This document shows, one piece after another, positions 17,295-25,956 of a stretch of DNA of 64,000 nucleotides (position 1 is the first letter of the stretch; each line of letters starts with the position of its first letter). Origin of the DNA: Pedobacter heparinus DSM 2366 (lineage in GTDB: Bacteria > Bacteroidota > Bacteroidia > Sphingobacteriales > Sphingobacteriaceae); NCBI RefSeq assembly GCF_000023825.1, contig NC_013061.1:3286001-3350000 (forward strand), written 5' to 3'. Under the pieces are notes generated by a model, which made no database searches, was not told the DNA's origin, and was given only the letters and a program-made list of their open reading frames with translations. Position numbers and translations under genes: made by a program.

Positions 17295-19781
17295 ATGAAA
17301 CCTTTTTACACTAAATTCCTGCTGTTCATTTCTTACCTTTCCATTCCAGGCATGGTAATGGCACAAACCAACAGACCTGTATTAAAAGTAGATTTAAATG
17401 TCTCTTCCCGCAGAGCTGCAGAAGTAAATGAATTTGAATATATACCCTGGCCGGTTAAATCCGGAACTTCTGATCAGCTTAAGATCAAAGGTGTAACCAT
17501 CACCTTCAGTAAGAAAGGCACAGCTGGCTCAGGACTGCAAACTGATTATTATAAAACAGGTGTTCAGGCACCAAATTATGCCAGGCTGGCCAGTGATGGA
17601 CTGATGGTTAGCGATGGAAATGCCGGAGCTGAAATAGAAATGCGCATCAGCGGACTTCCGGCAGGGCCAAATACCCTGCTTACCTTTCATAACATTATAG
17701 GAGGCGGAGGGCCCGACAATTATGCCCCTATTGACATCTACGTAAATGGGAAACTTGAGGTGAGCAAACTGGTACCTTCTTACCGCGTGCTGGCAAATAC
17801 CAATATCAGTACAGCCTACCTGCAGTTTAGCGCACAGTCTGGTAAAGACGTGGTAATAACTTTTAAAGCCGACAAGGGCTCTTTAGCAGCCAATAAAAAT
17901 CTGATCATTAATGGTTTTGAACTAAATACGCCCAATGTGACTGACCTTGCCCAGTCGCCACAGCCATTGCATAGCGATGAACACGTTAATGCAGATGCCG
18001 GAACATTAACATTGAGCTGGACAGCCGCAAAAACCGCATTGTCACATGATCTGTATTTTGGAACCGATTCAGCCGCAGTAGCTTCTGCAACTAAACGTTC
18101 TCCAGAATTTAAAGGCAACCGCAAAACAAGCACTTATAATGCAGAAAAGCTTTACAGTATGCTTACTTATTACTGGAGAGTTGACGAATTGAATGCAGCA
18201 GGGAAAGTTACCAAAGGCAATATCTGGCATTTCAGGCCACGTCAGCTTGCTTTTGCTGGTGCCGAAGGTTATGGCCGTTTTGCCCGCGGCGGCCGGGGTG
18301 GAAAAGTGGTTGAAGTAACCAACCTGAACGATTCAGGCCCTGGAAGTCTTCGGGAGGCCCTTGGAAAGGATATTGGCCCACGCACAATTGTATTTACGGT
18401 TTCGGGGATCATTACCTTAAAATCGCGGCTGGTCATCAATCAGCCCTATGTAACCATTGCTGGTCAAACTGCACCAGGCAAAGGAATCTGTATCCGTAGC
18501 GCACCATTGGGGGTTGTAGCAGATGATGCCATTATCCGTTATATGCGTGTTCGCCTTGGAAGCGGTACAACTTACGATGGCATGGGAATAACCGGTGCAA
18601 ATCATAGCATTGTAGACCATTGCTCTATCAGCTGGACCATTGATGAATCATTTAGCTCGAGGGGAGCCCATAACATCACTTTGCAACGTACCCTTATAGC
18701 AGAAGCGTTAAATATTGCCGGGCACAATAAATATGAGGTCGGAAAATCACATGGTTTTGCAGCCAGTGTTGGTGGCGATGTTGGTAGTTTTCATCATAAC
18801 CTGCTGGCACATTGTGCCGGCAGAAACTGGAGTTTAGCTGGTGGGGCCGATGGCGACGGCAATTACTTAGGCAGAATGGACATGCGCAACAATGTTGTAT
18901 ATAACTGGGACTATCGTACTACAGATGGTGGTGCAATGGAAGTTAACTTTGTAAATAATTATTACAAACCAGGTGCGGCCACTACTTTTAAATTTGCTTT
19001 AAATGCACAGCATGAGGGCTATGGTGGCGGTATGCAGCGCTATTTCTTCGATGGCAACGTTATGCCGGGGCAATTTGATGAAAAGAACCAGGAAAGGGGA
19101 CGCAAAGAATCGGGCAGAAAAGTAAGTTACCAAACCTTTGTCGACAAGCCCTTCTTCCTTCCCTATGTAACTACACAAAGTGCAAGAGATGCTTATAAGG
19201 ATGTATTGTCTGATGTTGGCTGCAACCAGCCAATTTTTGACGATCATGATATCCGCATTGTCAATGAAACACTTGGTGGAACTTATACCTATAAAGGCAG
19301 CAAATCCGGTAAACCAGGGTTGCCTGATTCGCAGGAAGATGTTGGAGGATGGGAAAATTATCCTGAAGTGCAACGCCCGGCCGATTTTGACAGTGACCAT
19401 GATGGTCTGCCAGACTGGTGGGAAAAATTGCACCAGCTGAATCCCCACTCCGCTTCTGGAGACTTCTCCGATGCCAATGCAGACCCTGATAAAAATGGTT
19501 TTACGAATCTTGATAATTATCTGGAATGGATGGCAGGTCCTCATTTTATGATGGCAACAAGTGGAAGTGTTGAGATAGACCTGAAACAGCTGTCCAGGGG
19601 ATATACAGAAAAACCGGCATACCGGGTTTTTGCCGCAGTTAATGGCCAGGTTGAACTGGCTGACAATGGCAAGGTTAAATTTACTTCTGCAAAAGGCGGA
19701 CTCGCGTCTTTTAAGTTTACGGTAACCGATGCCGCAGGAAGCACCTTTACCAGAACCATAAATATGGCAACGGGAATTTAA
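17295..19781 (+). CDS. large multidomain PL1-type pectate lyase, secreted
   Basis: The frame is open from an ATG at 17250, but the ATG at 17295 gives a clean signal peptide (MKPFYTKFLLF... ending MAQ), so I use that; the product is 828 residues. Order, numbered from the 17250 start: malectin-like or carbohydrate-binding beta-sandwich (about 45-228), fibronectin-like domain (about 238-330), PL1-type beta-helix (about 333-700, with FAGAEGYGRFARGGRGG, NLNDSGPGSLREA, TIAGQTAPGKGIC and DHCSISWTIDES), calcium loop DSDHDGLPDWWE, and a final immunoglobulin-like domain. The added modules separate it from the two shorter lyases at 12197 and 20958. It is the only pectate lyase here on the plus strand and lacks the shared regulon promoter, so it may be under separate control, possibly the adjacent LytTR system. 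Confidence 0.85.
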   Translation: MKPFYTKFLLFISYLSIPGMVMAQTNRPVLKVDLNVSSRRAAEVNEFEYIPWPVKSGTSDQLKIKGVTITFSKKGTAGSGLQTDYYKTGVQAPNYARLASDGLMVSDGNAGAEIEMRISGLPAGPNTLLTFHNIIGGGGPDNYAPIDIYVNGKLEVSKLVPSYRVLANTNISTAYLQFSAQSGKDVVITFKADKGSLAANKNLIINGFELNTPNVTDLAQSPQPLHSDEHVNADAGTLTLSWTAAKTALSHDLYFGTDSAAVASATKRSPEFKGNRKTSTYNAEKLYSMLTYYWRVDELNAAGKVTKGNIWHFRPRQLAFAGAEGYGRFARGGRGGKVVEVTNLNDSGPGSLREALGKDIGPRTIVFTVSGIITLKSRLVINQPYVTIAGQTAPGKGICIRSAPLGVVADDAIIRYMRVRLGSGTTYDGMGITGANHSIVDHCSISWTIDESFSSRGAHNITLQRTLIAEALNIAGHNKYEVGKSHGFAASVGGDVGSFHHNLLAHCAGRNWSLAGGADGDGNYLGRMDMRNNVVYNWDYRTTDGGAMEVNFVNNYYKPGAATTFKFALNAQHEGYGGGMQRYFFDGNVMPGQFDEKNQERGRKESGRKVSYQTFVDKPFFLPYVTTQSARDAYKDVLSDVGCNQPIFDDHDIRIVNETLGGTYTYKGSKSGKPGLPDSQEDVGGWENYPEVQRPADFDSDHDGLPDWWEKLHQLNPHSASGDFSDANADPDKNGFTNLDNYLEWMAGPHFMMATSGSVEIDLKQLSRGYTEKPAYRVFAAVNGQVELADNGKVKFTSAKGGLASFKFTVTDAAGSTFTRTINMATGI

Positions 19782-19796
19782 GATAAATGCAATAAA

Positions 19797-19822
19797 AAAG
19801 GGAGAAATGAAATGCTCCCTTT
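19797..19822 (-). terminator. terminator of the cupin gene
   Basis: Eight-bp stem AAAGGGAG/CTCCCTTT (19797-19804 with 19815-19822), 10-nt loop, followed on the minus strand by a T-rich run. It sits between the convergent pectate lyase and cupin genes and may work in both directions. Confidence 0.7.
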
Positions 19823-19838
19823 CCATATCTGCTGTTCT

Positions 19839-20198
19839 TTATATACTGTCTAAAACATGTTTTGTCAGGTCGCTTTCTGTATCACCAGTATTTAACGTCG
19901 TTGCAGGCTCAAAAAGCATAACAGAAACTTCATTTTCTGCAACCGGCCTGTGTTCCGTTCCTTTCGGAACAATTAAAAATTCATTTTTATGGATTACAAT
20001 TGTTTTGTCCCGGAGTTCCATTTTCAAAACCCCTTCCAGTACTAAAAACATCTCATCCTCATCATCATGTTTATGCCAAACAAATTCACCCCTAAACTTT
20101 GCCAGTTTAACATGTTGTCCATTAAGTTCCCCAACAATTTTCGGACTCCAATATTCAGAGAATAGCTTTAATTTCTCAGCGATAACTACCTTTTCCAT
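19839..20198 (-). CDS. small cupin-domain protein
   Basis: A 119-residue single-domain cupin. The metal-binding motif 1 is seen as HKHDDEDEMFLVLEG (two histidines and a glutamate) and motif 2 as PKGTEHRP, so a metal site is likely. No signal peptide, hence cytoplasmic. Proteins of this size bind or isomerise small molecules, or have regulatory roles; the substrate cannot be told. It is transcribed away from the SRPBCC gene at 20365 and toward the large pectate lyase, and shows no link to the pectin genes beyond position. Confidence 0.82.
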   Translation of the reverse strand: MEKVVIAEKLKLFSEYWSPKIVGELNGQHVKLAKFRGEFVWHKHDDEDEMFLVLEGVLKMELRDKTIVIHKNEFLIVPKGTEHRPVAENEVSVMLFEPATTLNTGDTESDLTKHVLDSI

Positions 20199-20364
20199 TT
20201 ATAAATATAATCAATATACCCCAAAACGGTCAAGATCTCCTTTTTTTACCCCAGTAACTTCCACGCCTTGCCGCATATCGCCACCTTTTTTGCCGCAGCC
20301 GGCCCATATATGTTAACAATAATATATATACTTTTGAAAGCCGCAAGTATACTCAATCATAAAA

Positions 20365-20793
20365 ATGGAAAAAATCGAACATATCAATTACATCAAAGCA
20401 CCTATCGAAGTTATTTATAAAGCATTGACAACACAAACTGGACTTGGGGCTGTTTGGACGGAAAAGTTGATCGTTAAACCCGAATTAGGCTTTATCAATG
20501 AGTTTGATTTCGGAGATAATTATGCCACAAAAATGGAAGTAGTAGAGCTGTCTCAGAACAAAAGGGTGCTCTGGAAATGCATAGCTACAGACCCGGAGTG
20601 GGTAGGAACAGGTATTTCATTTGATCTGACAGAGAAGGATGGAGTAACAACAGTTGTTCTCAAGCATTTCGATTGGCGCGAACTGACAGAATTCTACCGA
20701 TGGTGCAACTACAACTGGGCTATGTTCCTGTTAAGCCTGAAAAGTTACTGTGAAGATGGGCAGGGAACACCCTATCAAAAACGAAAGTTTTAG
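20365..20793 (+). CDS. SRPBCC/AHSA1-family protein
   Basis: A 142-residue cytoplasmic protein of the START-like (Activator of Hsp90 ATPase homologue 1) fold. The opening IEHINYIKAPIEVIYKALT with a later VLWKCIATDPEW and the closing helix NYNWAMFLLSLKSYCEDG is typical. Members bind hydrophobic ligands in a helix-grip cavity; no catalytic residues can be named. It is divergent from the cupin gene. I see no sequence link to pectin use; these two genes look like housekeeping insertions between lyase genes. Confidence 0.85.
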   Translation: MEKIEHINYIKAPIEVIYKALTTQTGLGAVWTEKLIVKPELGFINEFDFGDNYATKMEVVELSQNKRVLWKCIATDPEWVGTGISFDLTEKDGVTTVVLKHFDWRELTEFYRWCNYNWAMFLLSLKSYCEDGQGTPYQKRKF

Positions 20794-20880
20794 TACCCAG
20801 GAATCCAAATTTAGATTGCCCCGGTTCGGGAACTGGTTGCAGTTAGCCCTTGCTATAAATGAAATCAAGCCATGAATTCA

Positions 20881-20918
20881 TAATAAGCTGTGCTCAAATA
20901 ATTAAGCACAGCTTATTA
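20881..20918. terminator. bidirectional terminator between convergent SRPBCC and pectate lyase genes
   Basis: A perfect 14-bp inverted repeat (TAATAAGCTGTGCT at 20881-20894, its complement at 20905-20918) with a 10-nt AT-rich loop, followed by T-rich sequence on the plus strand. Placement between two gene ends supports termination in both directions. Confidence 0.75.
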
Positions 20919-20957
20919 AATTCAATTATTTCTTCTTACTGCAAGAAGAAAAGGATC

Positions 20958-22613
20958 TTAAGGTTTAACTGTTTTTAACGGAACCACACTGTTTAAATAC
21001 AATTCGATATTCGAGTAGCCACTTTTGGTGATCTTTGCTGCATCAGCTGCATCATTGGGATTTAATCCATTTTTTGTTTCGTAACTATCCGGCATACCAT
21101 CATTGTCCGAATCCTTGTAAGGTGTGCCCTTGTATTCCGGATATCCACCTACCTGGCTGATATCGGTAATGATACCCATTTTATAAGAATCTTTTGGCAG
21201 CCTCCTGTGTTCAAAATCCGGTTTATCTGATAATTTCACATCTTTCAGATAATTAATTTTACCGGTTTTCACCTGTTCAATTACACGTGTATCTACCGGA
21301 TCACGTTTTGGTAAAGTTGCACCCACATTGGCCAGCACATACTTATGCGCATCCATGGTTGGTAAAATGGTCATTTCAGCCATTGGAAAAGGTTTTTTAA
21401 CCCGCATGGCAGCAAAGTAAGGCTGGGCCTGCTCGTAAGACATCAGATTGCCTTTCTTATCTTCCACCTGCACACCCCCATTCCAGTTATCTTTAGTTAC
21501 CTTTTCATTGCCTTCAATGATATTTCCTTCCACATAAGCCCTGCCAAACACTACATAAGGCAATTTACTGCGACCAGATTCCGGCTTTAAGATCCGGTAA
21601 CTGATCGGGTCATTTAAGGTGGTAACAGGCCCAGGTTTGTAATAGTTATTGATAATATTGTACATGGCCGTATAATCACCACCATCTGTAGAGCGGTTGT
21701 TCCAGTTAAAGATCACATTATTTGCAAAGTTAAAAATACCGTTCCATCCGATAGAGGGGTTACGTGCACCATTATCTGCCCAAAGGTTACGCATAAAACT
21801 ACAGTTTTCTCCACCCAGGGTACTGCCAAAGGCATGGTTCCAGGTATCTAAAGCCTCAGAAAAAATAGAGTTCTGAATGGTAATGTTTACGGTAGCCAGT
21901 TTAACTTCCTGTTTACCGGTACTGTCATTATACATATGACGGTACATAGACATATTTTCATCCAGTCCCCAGCTTGCCGAAACATGGTCAATCATGATGT
22001 TCCCTACAGGATTTCCGCCAATAGCGTCATCTCTGCGGCCAACAAAGGTCTCTCCCCTTCTAAATCGCATAAAACGAACAACCACATCATGGGTATTTAA
22101 CCAGACCGATTCACCAGCTACACAAACGCCATCACCTGGTGCAGTTTGCCCGGCAATGGTAATATAAGGTGCACGGATAATTAAAGGGGTTTTGATGCGG
22201 ATGATTCCAGCAACATTAAATACTACAATCCTTGCACCACCCTGCTCACAGGCATCACGTAAAGAACCAGGCCCACTATCATTTAAATTGCTGACCACAA
22301 TGACACGACCACCGCGACCACCAAAGCTATAAGCACCCCCACCTTCAGCACCGGGAAAAGCCAGAATTTCCGCTTGCGGCAAATCAACCGGCCTTCCTGC
22401 CCATGGAATATAAGGCTTACCTTCTTTAGCTTCTTTTTCTATAATCGGGATTGCTTTTTGCCAGGCGATCTCCGATTGACGATAGGCTTCCTTCATCATA
22501 TCACCTGAAGCTTTAGCCACATCCTGTGGTATTTTAGGGTATTGAGCGAAAGCAGAGGGCGCTGCAACCACCAGTGCTGCAGAAAATACGAATTGAAAAA
22601 ATCTCTTGTTCAT
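20958..22613 (-). CDS. PL1-type pectate lyase, paralogue of the 12197 gene
   Basis: The open frame extends to 22709, but the ATG at 22611-22613 starts a proper signal peptide (MNKRFFQFVFSAALVV, ending AFAQ), so the mature frame is 551 residues. The PL1-like core shows FPGAEGGGAYSFGGRGG, NLNDSGPGSLRDAC, TIAGQTAPGDGVC, RFMRFRRG and DHVSASWGLDEN. The C-terminus carries the calcium loop DSDNDGMPDSYE. It is nearly colinear with the protein at 12197-13822, pointing to a duplication. The promoter at 22691-22758 shares 33 of 36 bases in its activator site with the one before the 12030 operon, so the two are expected to switch on together. Confidence 0.88.
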   Translation of the reverse strand: MNKRFFQFVFSAALVVAAPSAFAQYPKIPQDVAKASGDMMKEAYRQSEIAWQKAIPIIEKEAKEGKPYIPWAGRPVDLPQAEILAFPGAEGGGAYSFGGRGGRVIVVSNLNDSGPGSLRDACEQGGARIVVFNVAGIIRIKTPLIIRAPYITIAGQTAPGDGVCVAGESVWLNTHDVVVRFMRFRRGETFVGRRDDAIGGNPVGNIMIDHVSASWGLDENMSMYRHMYNDSTGKQEVKLATVNITIQNSIFSEALDTWNHAFGSTLGGENCSFMRNLWADNGARNPSIGWNGIFNFANNVIFNWNNRSTDGGDYTAMYNIINNYYKPGPVTTLNDPISYRILKPESGRSKLPYVVFGRAYVEGNIIEGNEKVTKDNWNGGVQVEDKKGNLMSYEQAQPYFAAMRVKKPFPMAEMTILPTMDAHKYVLANVGATLPKRDPVDTRVIEQVKTGKINYLKDVKLSDKPDFEHRRLPKDSYKMGIITDISQVGGYPEYKGTPYKDSDNDGMPDSYETKNGLNPNDAADAAKITKSGYSNIELYLNSVVPLKTVKP

Positions 22614-22690
22614 GATGTCTCGAATAATAGATATACCAAAAGTACCTGGTATTTCAGATGAATATGATTTGGTTAGATTGTATAATAATC

Positions 22691-22758
22691 CAAAAATGCA
22701 ACCTAACAAATGTCTTTTACTATAGTATTTTTCCCATCTATTGTATGATCTTATCTGA
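22691..22758 (-). promoter_or_regulatory. regulon promoter B: tandem activator site plus -7 element, before the 22613 pectate lyase
   Basis: Plus-strand half-sites TATAGTATTTTTCC (22721) and TGTATGATCTTATC (22742) are 21 bp apart and both match the regulon half-site completely. The -7 element on the transcribed strand is CATTTTTG (22691-22698), one base off TAnnTTTG, 22 bp away. This placement also supports the 22613 start codon over the 22709 one, which would lie inside the promoter. Confidence 0.75.
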
Positions 22759-22833
22759 TCAGTTTTTTATACGTCAAAATAACGTTTATGTCTCGGGTAT
22801 GTTACAGTTCGTGTCCCCCGTTCCTGATCAATT

Positions 22834-25653
22834 TTACATAAAACTCCCGTCCCCTCTTCTCCGTATCGGTTGTCCCTTACGCCCCTTCGCCCCGCTCCAT
22901 TTCTGCAGGCGCATGCTTAAACGAAGCATAAAATACTGGCTAAGCGCATTGGACTTTGTATCTGTATATCCCCCGTTGTCATTATAATCACGGTTTACAA
23001 AATTATTCTGGTTCAGGATATCAAAAGCATGCAAAGAGATTTTTCCCCTTCGGTTAAGCAATTCTTTTTCAAGATAAGCATTTACTACAAAAGGGTTGCT
23101 GGTCAGATTGGCCTTGATACCGCTTACATAATTTTTACTGGCGCTGTAGCCAAACAACCAGCTTTTCAGAAAATATATTTTCCCATCCACATTGAATGCA
23201 AGCGTACTGGTCTCATTTTGATTTTTTAAAAGGGTGTTTTCAGATTTAGTATAATTGTGCGAAACATAAGGATTCACCTCAAACCAATCTGAAGGGTTAA
23301 TCCTTGGTCCGAAACGCTCAATAAAAGTTTTAACCGTATTGATATTCTGGTCGCCGTTGCTCATTGAAATCCGATGGTTGTAATTTGCAGAACCACTGAA
23401 TGATAAATTGTATTTGCGGTTGCCAAATTGCCTGCTGACAGAGTAATTTCCTGCCAGACGATAGGAACCGTTCACATTGATGTACCTCGTTTCAGAAATG
23501 TATACCGCTTTCTGGTTGGGCCCGACTACCACATTTGGATCCAGCACATCTATCGTATTGTTTACCACACTGTTCTGCGTAAAAGAAGCATTCATGTTTA
23601 GTGAATAATTCATCTTAATATCTGCCAGGTAGTTGTTGTACTCCGACCTTATGGTATGTGTAAACGATGCTTTCAGGTCAGGATTACCAATTCTAGGGTT
23701 TTGAGGGTTGCTTACATCTTTTACAGGCTGGATCTGGTCAAACGAAGGCTCATTTGCAGAACCGGAATAATTAAGGGAAATTTTATGCTGTCTGGACCAT
23801 AAATATTCCATTCTTGCAATGGGGATCAGGTTAAAACTCTTACGTTCAGTGCTGGTGCCCAGACTTACTTTGGTGCCGGAAAGCAAAGATGGTATTCCGG
23901 TTAAACCAGCCGAAAACCTGAATTTGGAGGTATTCACCATACCATATCTGAAGTTGAGTGAAATGCGCGCCTGGGTAAAAGAATAATCAAAAATATTACT
24001 TAAAGAATCAATCACTTCCGAATAACCGGTGGGCGTCACATTCCTTGTGGTGGCATCATTACTGTAACCATTGTAATTTAACTGGGCATTCAATTCCAGC
24101 TGTGTATTTAACGACAGTGGCTCTACATAAGTTATACTACCCCTATATGTATTTTGCAGGTTTTTTCGCGCAATGATCCTGTTGACCAGGGAATCCCTGC
24201 GCTCCGTTTCGTCCTCATTTAGAAAATAAACAATATTGGCCTCCCGTTGCTGTTCCACATCATTGTTATTGCTGTTTAAATTGGCATGTAAGGACAATCT
24301 CCTTCTTTTATTGCCAAACCGATGGGTATAACTGATCGCAGCACCCAGCTGGGGCCTGGTATTTGTACTTGCATTTGAGCTGATCTGGCGCTGATGCCGG
24401 AAACCCGTCTGGTAAGAAGAATCAGACCTTAAACTTAGCGAAGAACTATAATTAATTGATGGCGAGAAATTAATGAAATTATTGCTGTCCAGTTCAAAAT
24501 CTATATCGGCCTTAAAGTTGTGGTTTTTCGAATTGTTATCACTTACATTGCCCCTGGTGGTATTGGTGGCAATTAAAGTATCTTTTTGCGTTACAGGATC
24601 TCTGAAATTGGTAAATGAATGTGTAAAGCTACTGTTTAAAGCATTTATATCGTTTCCGTTAAATCCGTAATTCATGTTAACCTCAATCTTCTTTCCTATT
24701 TTATCACGGATACTGAAGGAAGCATTCCCATCGTTCGTTGTGCCACCTGTTCCGCCACCCCCACCACTTCCGGCAACACCATTTACGGTGTTTTTGTAGC
24801 CTGTCCTAACACCAATCTGCTGATTGCCATTGATCCTTGTCCCAAAAATACCTGCATCATAACGTTTATTGTTTCCTCCTGCAGTGTTTAACCGCAACAG
24901 GTTACCTACCGATTTATCTGTCCTTGTAGTGATGTTCAGTATTTTTTGAGGATCTCCATCTTTAACTCCTGTACGTGCAGCTTCATCGCCATAATCATCT
25001 ACAATCTGGATCTTATCTACAATTTCGGCAGGCAGGTTTTTAATGGCATTGGCCACATCACCCCCTAAATATTCTTTTCCGTTTAGCTTGGCCTTTAAAA
25101 CGGCCTCACCGTTGTGCACAAGGCTACCATCTGTTCCAACTTCCATCCCTTCCATCTTTTTCAACAATTCATCCACGGTCGAATTCTCCCGCACTACATA
25201 ATCACTCGCCTTATATTCTATGGTATCTGTTTTATAGGTAATAGAGGGTTCTCCATTAATGACCACCGTATTTAAAGTGTTTTTTTCTTCTTTAAGCACA
25301 ATAGGATCCATCACAATTCTTGGTATGCGGTCGTTCTGCTTAAAAAGCATTGCAGGCGTTTTCATATACCCGATGCTCTGGACTACGATGGTATAGGTGG
25401 CCGATTTTACATTTTTAAATACAAACACCCCATTATTATTGGTAGCCGTCTTTAAAGTGTCTTTATCTGAAGTAAGACTTACAGTTGCACCAATCACCTC
25501 TAAATCAGTACTGTCTTTTACAATACCGCTGATTTCCCGTAATGGTAATGGAGGGGCAACTGGTTTTGAAGGTTTGTTTTGAGCATTAATTTGAGTGGTT
25601 CCAAACATGGCAAGGGCAAGTAAAATAAAAGCGCATTTCTTCATTGGTAACAT
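22834..25653 (-). CDS. TonB-dependent outer-membrane receptor (OMP_b-brl_3 type), no SusD partner
   Basis: A 939-residue outer-membrane protein (signal peptide to about residue 24; Met1 or Met4 may be the start). Residues about 40-125 form the carboxypeptidase-regulatory-like domain, about 130-235 the plug (VVINGEPSITYKTDTIEY, then VDELLKKMEGMEV), and the rest a 22-stranded type barrel rich in aromatic-polar strands. It belongs to the outer membrane beta-barrel group that works without a SusD lipoprotein. These proteins import or bind siderophores, peptides or oligosaccharides; nothing in the sequence names the ligand. No SusD gene is adjacent. It lies upstream of a pectate lyase but 220 bp away and separated by that gene's own promoter. 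Confidence 0.85.
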   Translation of the reverse strand: MLPMKKCAFILLALAMFGTTQINAQNKPSKPVAPPLPLREISGIVKDSTDLEVIGATVSLTSDKDTLKTATNNNGVFVFKNVKSATYTIVVQSIGYMKTPAMLFKQNDRIPRIVMDPIVLKEEKNTLNTVVINGEPSITYKTDTIEYKASDYVVRENSTVDELLKKMEGMEVGTDGSLVHNGEAVLKAKLNGKEYLGGDVANAIKNLPAEIVDKIQIVDDYGDEAARTGVKDGDPQKILNITTRTDKSVGNLLRLNTAGGNNKRYDAGIFGTRINGNQQIGVRTGYKNTVNGVAGSGGGGGTGGTTNDGNASFSIRDKIGKKIEVNMNYGFNGNDINALNSSFTHSFTNFRDPVTQKDTLIATNTTRGNVSDNNSKNHNFKADIDFELDSNNFINFSPSINYSSSLSLRSDSSYQTGFRHQRQISSNASTNTRPQLGAAISYTHRFGNKRRRLSLHANLNSNNNDVEQQREANIVYFLNEDETERRDSLVNRIIARKNLQNTYRGSITYVEPLSLNTQLELNAQLNYNGYSNDATTRNVTPTGYSEVIDSLSNIFDYSFTQARISLNFRYGMVNTSKFRFSAGLTGIPSLLSGTKVSLGTSTERKSFNLIPIARMEYLWSRQHKISLNYSGSANEPSFDQIQPVKDVSNPQNPRIGNPDLKASFTHTIRSEYNNYLADIKMNYSLNMNASFTQNSVVNNTIDVLDPNVVVGPNQKAVYISETRYINVNGSYRLAGNYSVSRQFGNRKYNLSFSGSANYNHRISMSNGDQNINTVKTFIERFGPRINPSDWFEVNPYVSHNYTKSENTLLKNQNETSTLAFNVDGKIYFLKSWLFGYSASKNYVSGIKANLTSNPFVVNAYLEKELLNRRGKISLHAFDILNQNNFVNRDYNDNGGYTDTKSNALSQYFMLRLSMRLQKWSGAKGRKGQPIRRRGDGSFM

Positions 25654-25694
25654 TTGGTTTGGTTTAAGGTAAGACCCTCACTAATGATATAGGT

Positions 25695-25708
25695 TTAATC
25701 ATGATTAA
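25695..25708. promoter_or_regulatory. 14-bp perfect palindrome upstream of the TonB receptor
   Basis: TTAATCATGATTAA is a perfect palindrome 42 bp before the receptor start. Its size and place suit a dimeric repressor site, but AT-rich palindromes of this length can arise by chance. Confidence 0.3.
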
Positions 25709-25880
25709 TTATTATTTACACTTTTATCGTCTGAATTTACTTCGTCCGGAAGTTATCCCGTTTCATCGCAGGAATATCCCATTCCACACCAAAGCAATTC
25801 TCTAAAAAATTTAATACGCTTATTTTATCCTTTTTAAAATTAGAAACCGAAGAAAAAGGCCATCGTCTATCTTTGTTTAT

Positions 25881-25900
25881 TTTCGATTTTTTTCGTTTGT
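25881..25900 (+). promoter_or_regulatory. tandem 10-bp repeat, candidate DeoR operator/promoter region of the 25957 operon
   Basis: TTTCGATTTT and TTTCGTTTGT lie head to tail, eight of ten bases alike, one helical turn apart. DeoR-family sugar repressors often bind tandem TTTCG-type boxes (known for AgaR-like members). The site is 57 bp before the first gene, which encodes a DeoR-family protein, so autoregulation is plausible. The remainder of the 25654-25956 gap shows only AT-rich promoter-like sequence and the palindrome at 25695. Confidence 0.4.
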
Positions 25901-25956
25901 TAATTATTTTTTTGTTTTATTTGAAGATAACCAAATAAAAAACACCTTTAATCATC

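Noticed and set aside
18999..19826. Long open frame (275 codons) on the minus strand inside the large pectate lyase gene
   Set aside because: It lies opposite a gene with strong family evidence, has a basic and cysteine-rich composition unlike a protein, and no signal or motif; treated as a shadow frame.
20958..22709. Longer start at 22709 for the pectate lyase
   Set aside because: The extra 32 residues precede the signal peptide and would place the start inside the shared promoter; the 22613 ATG is used.
25715..25728. TTTACACTTTTATC upstream of the TonB receptor
   Set aside because: Two fixed positions differ and no second half-site is present at 21 bp.
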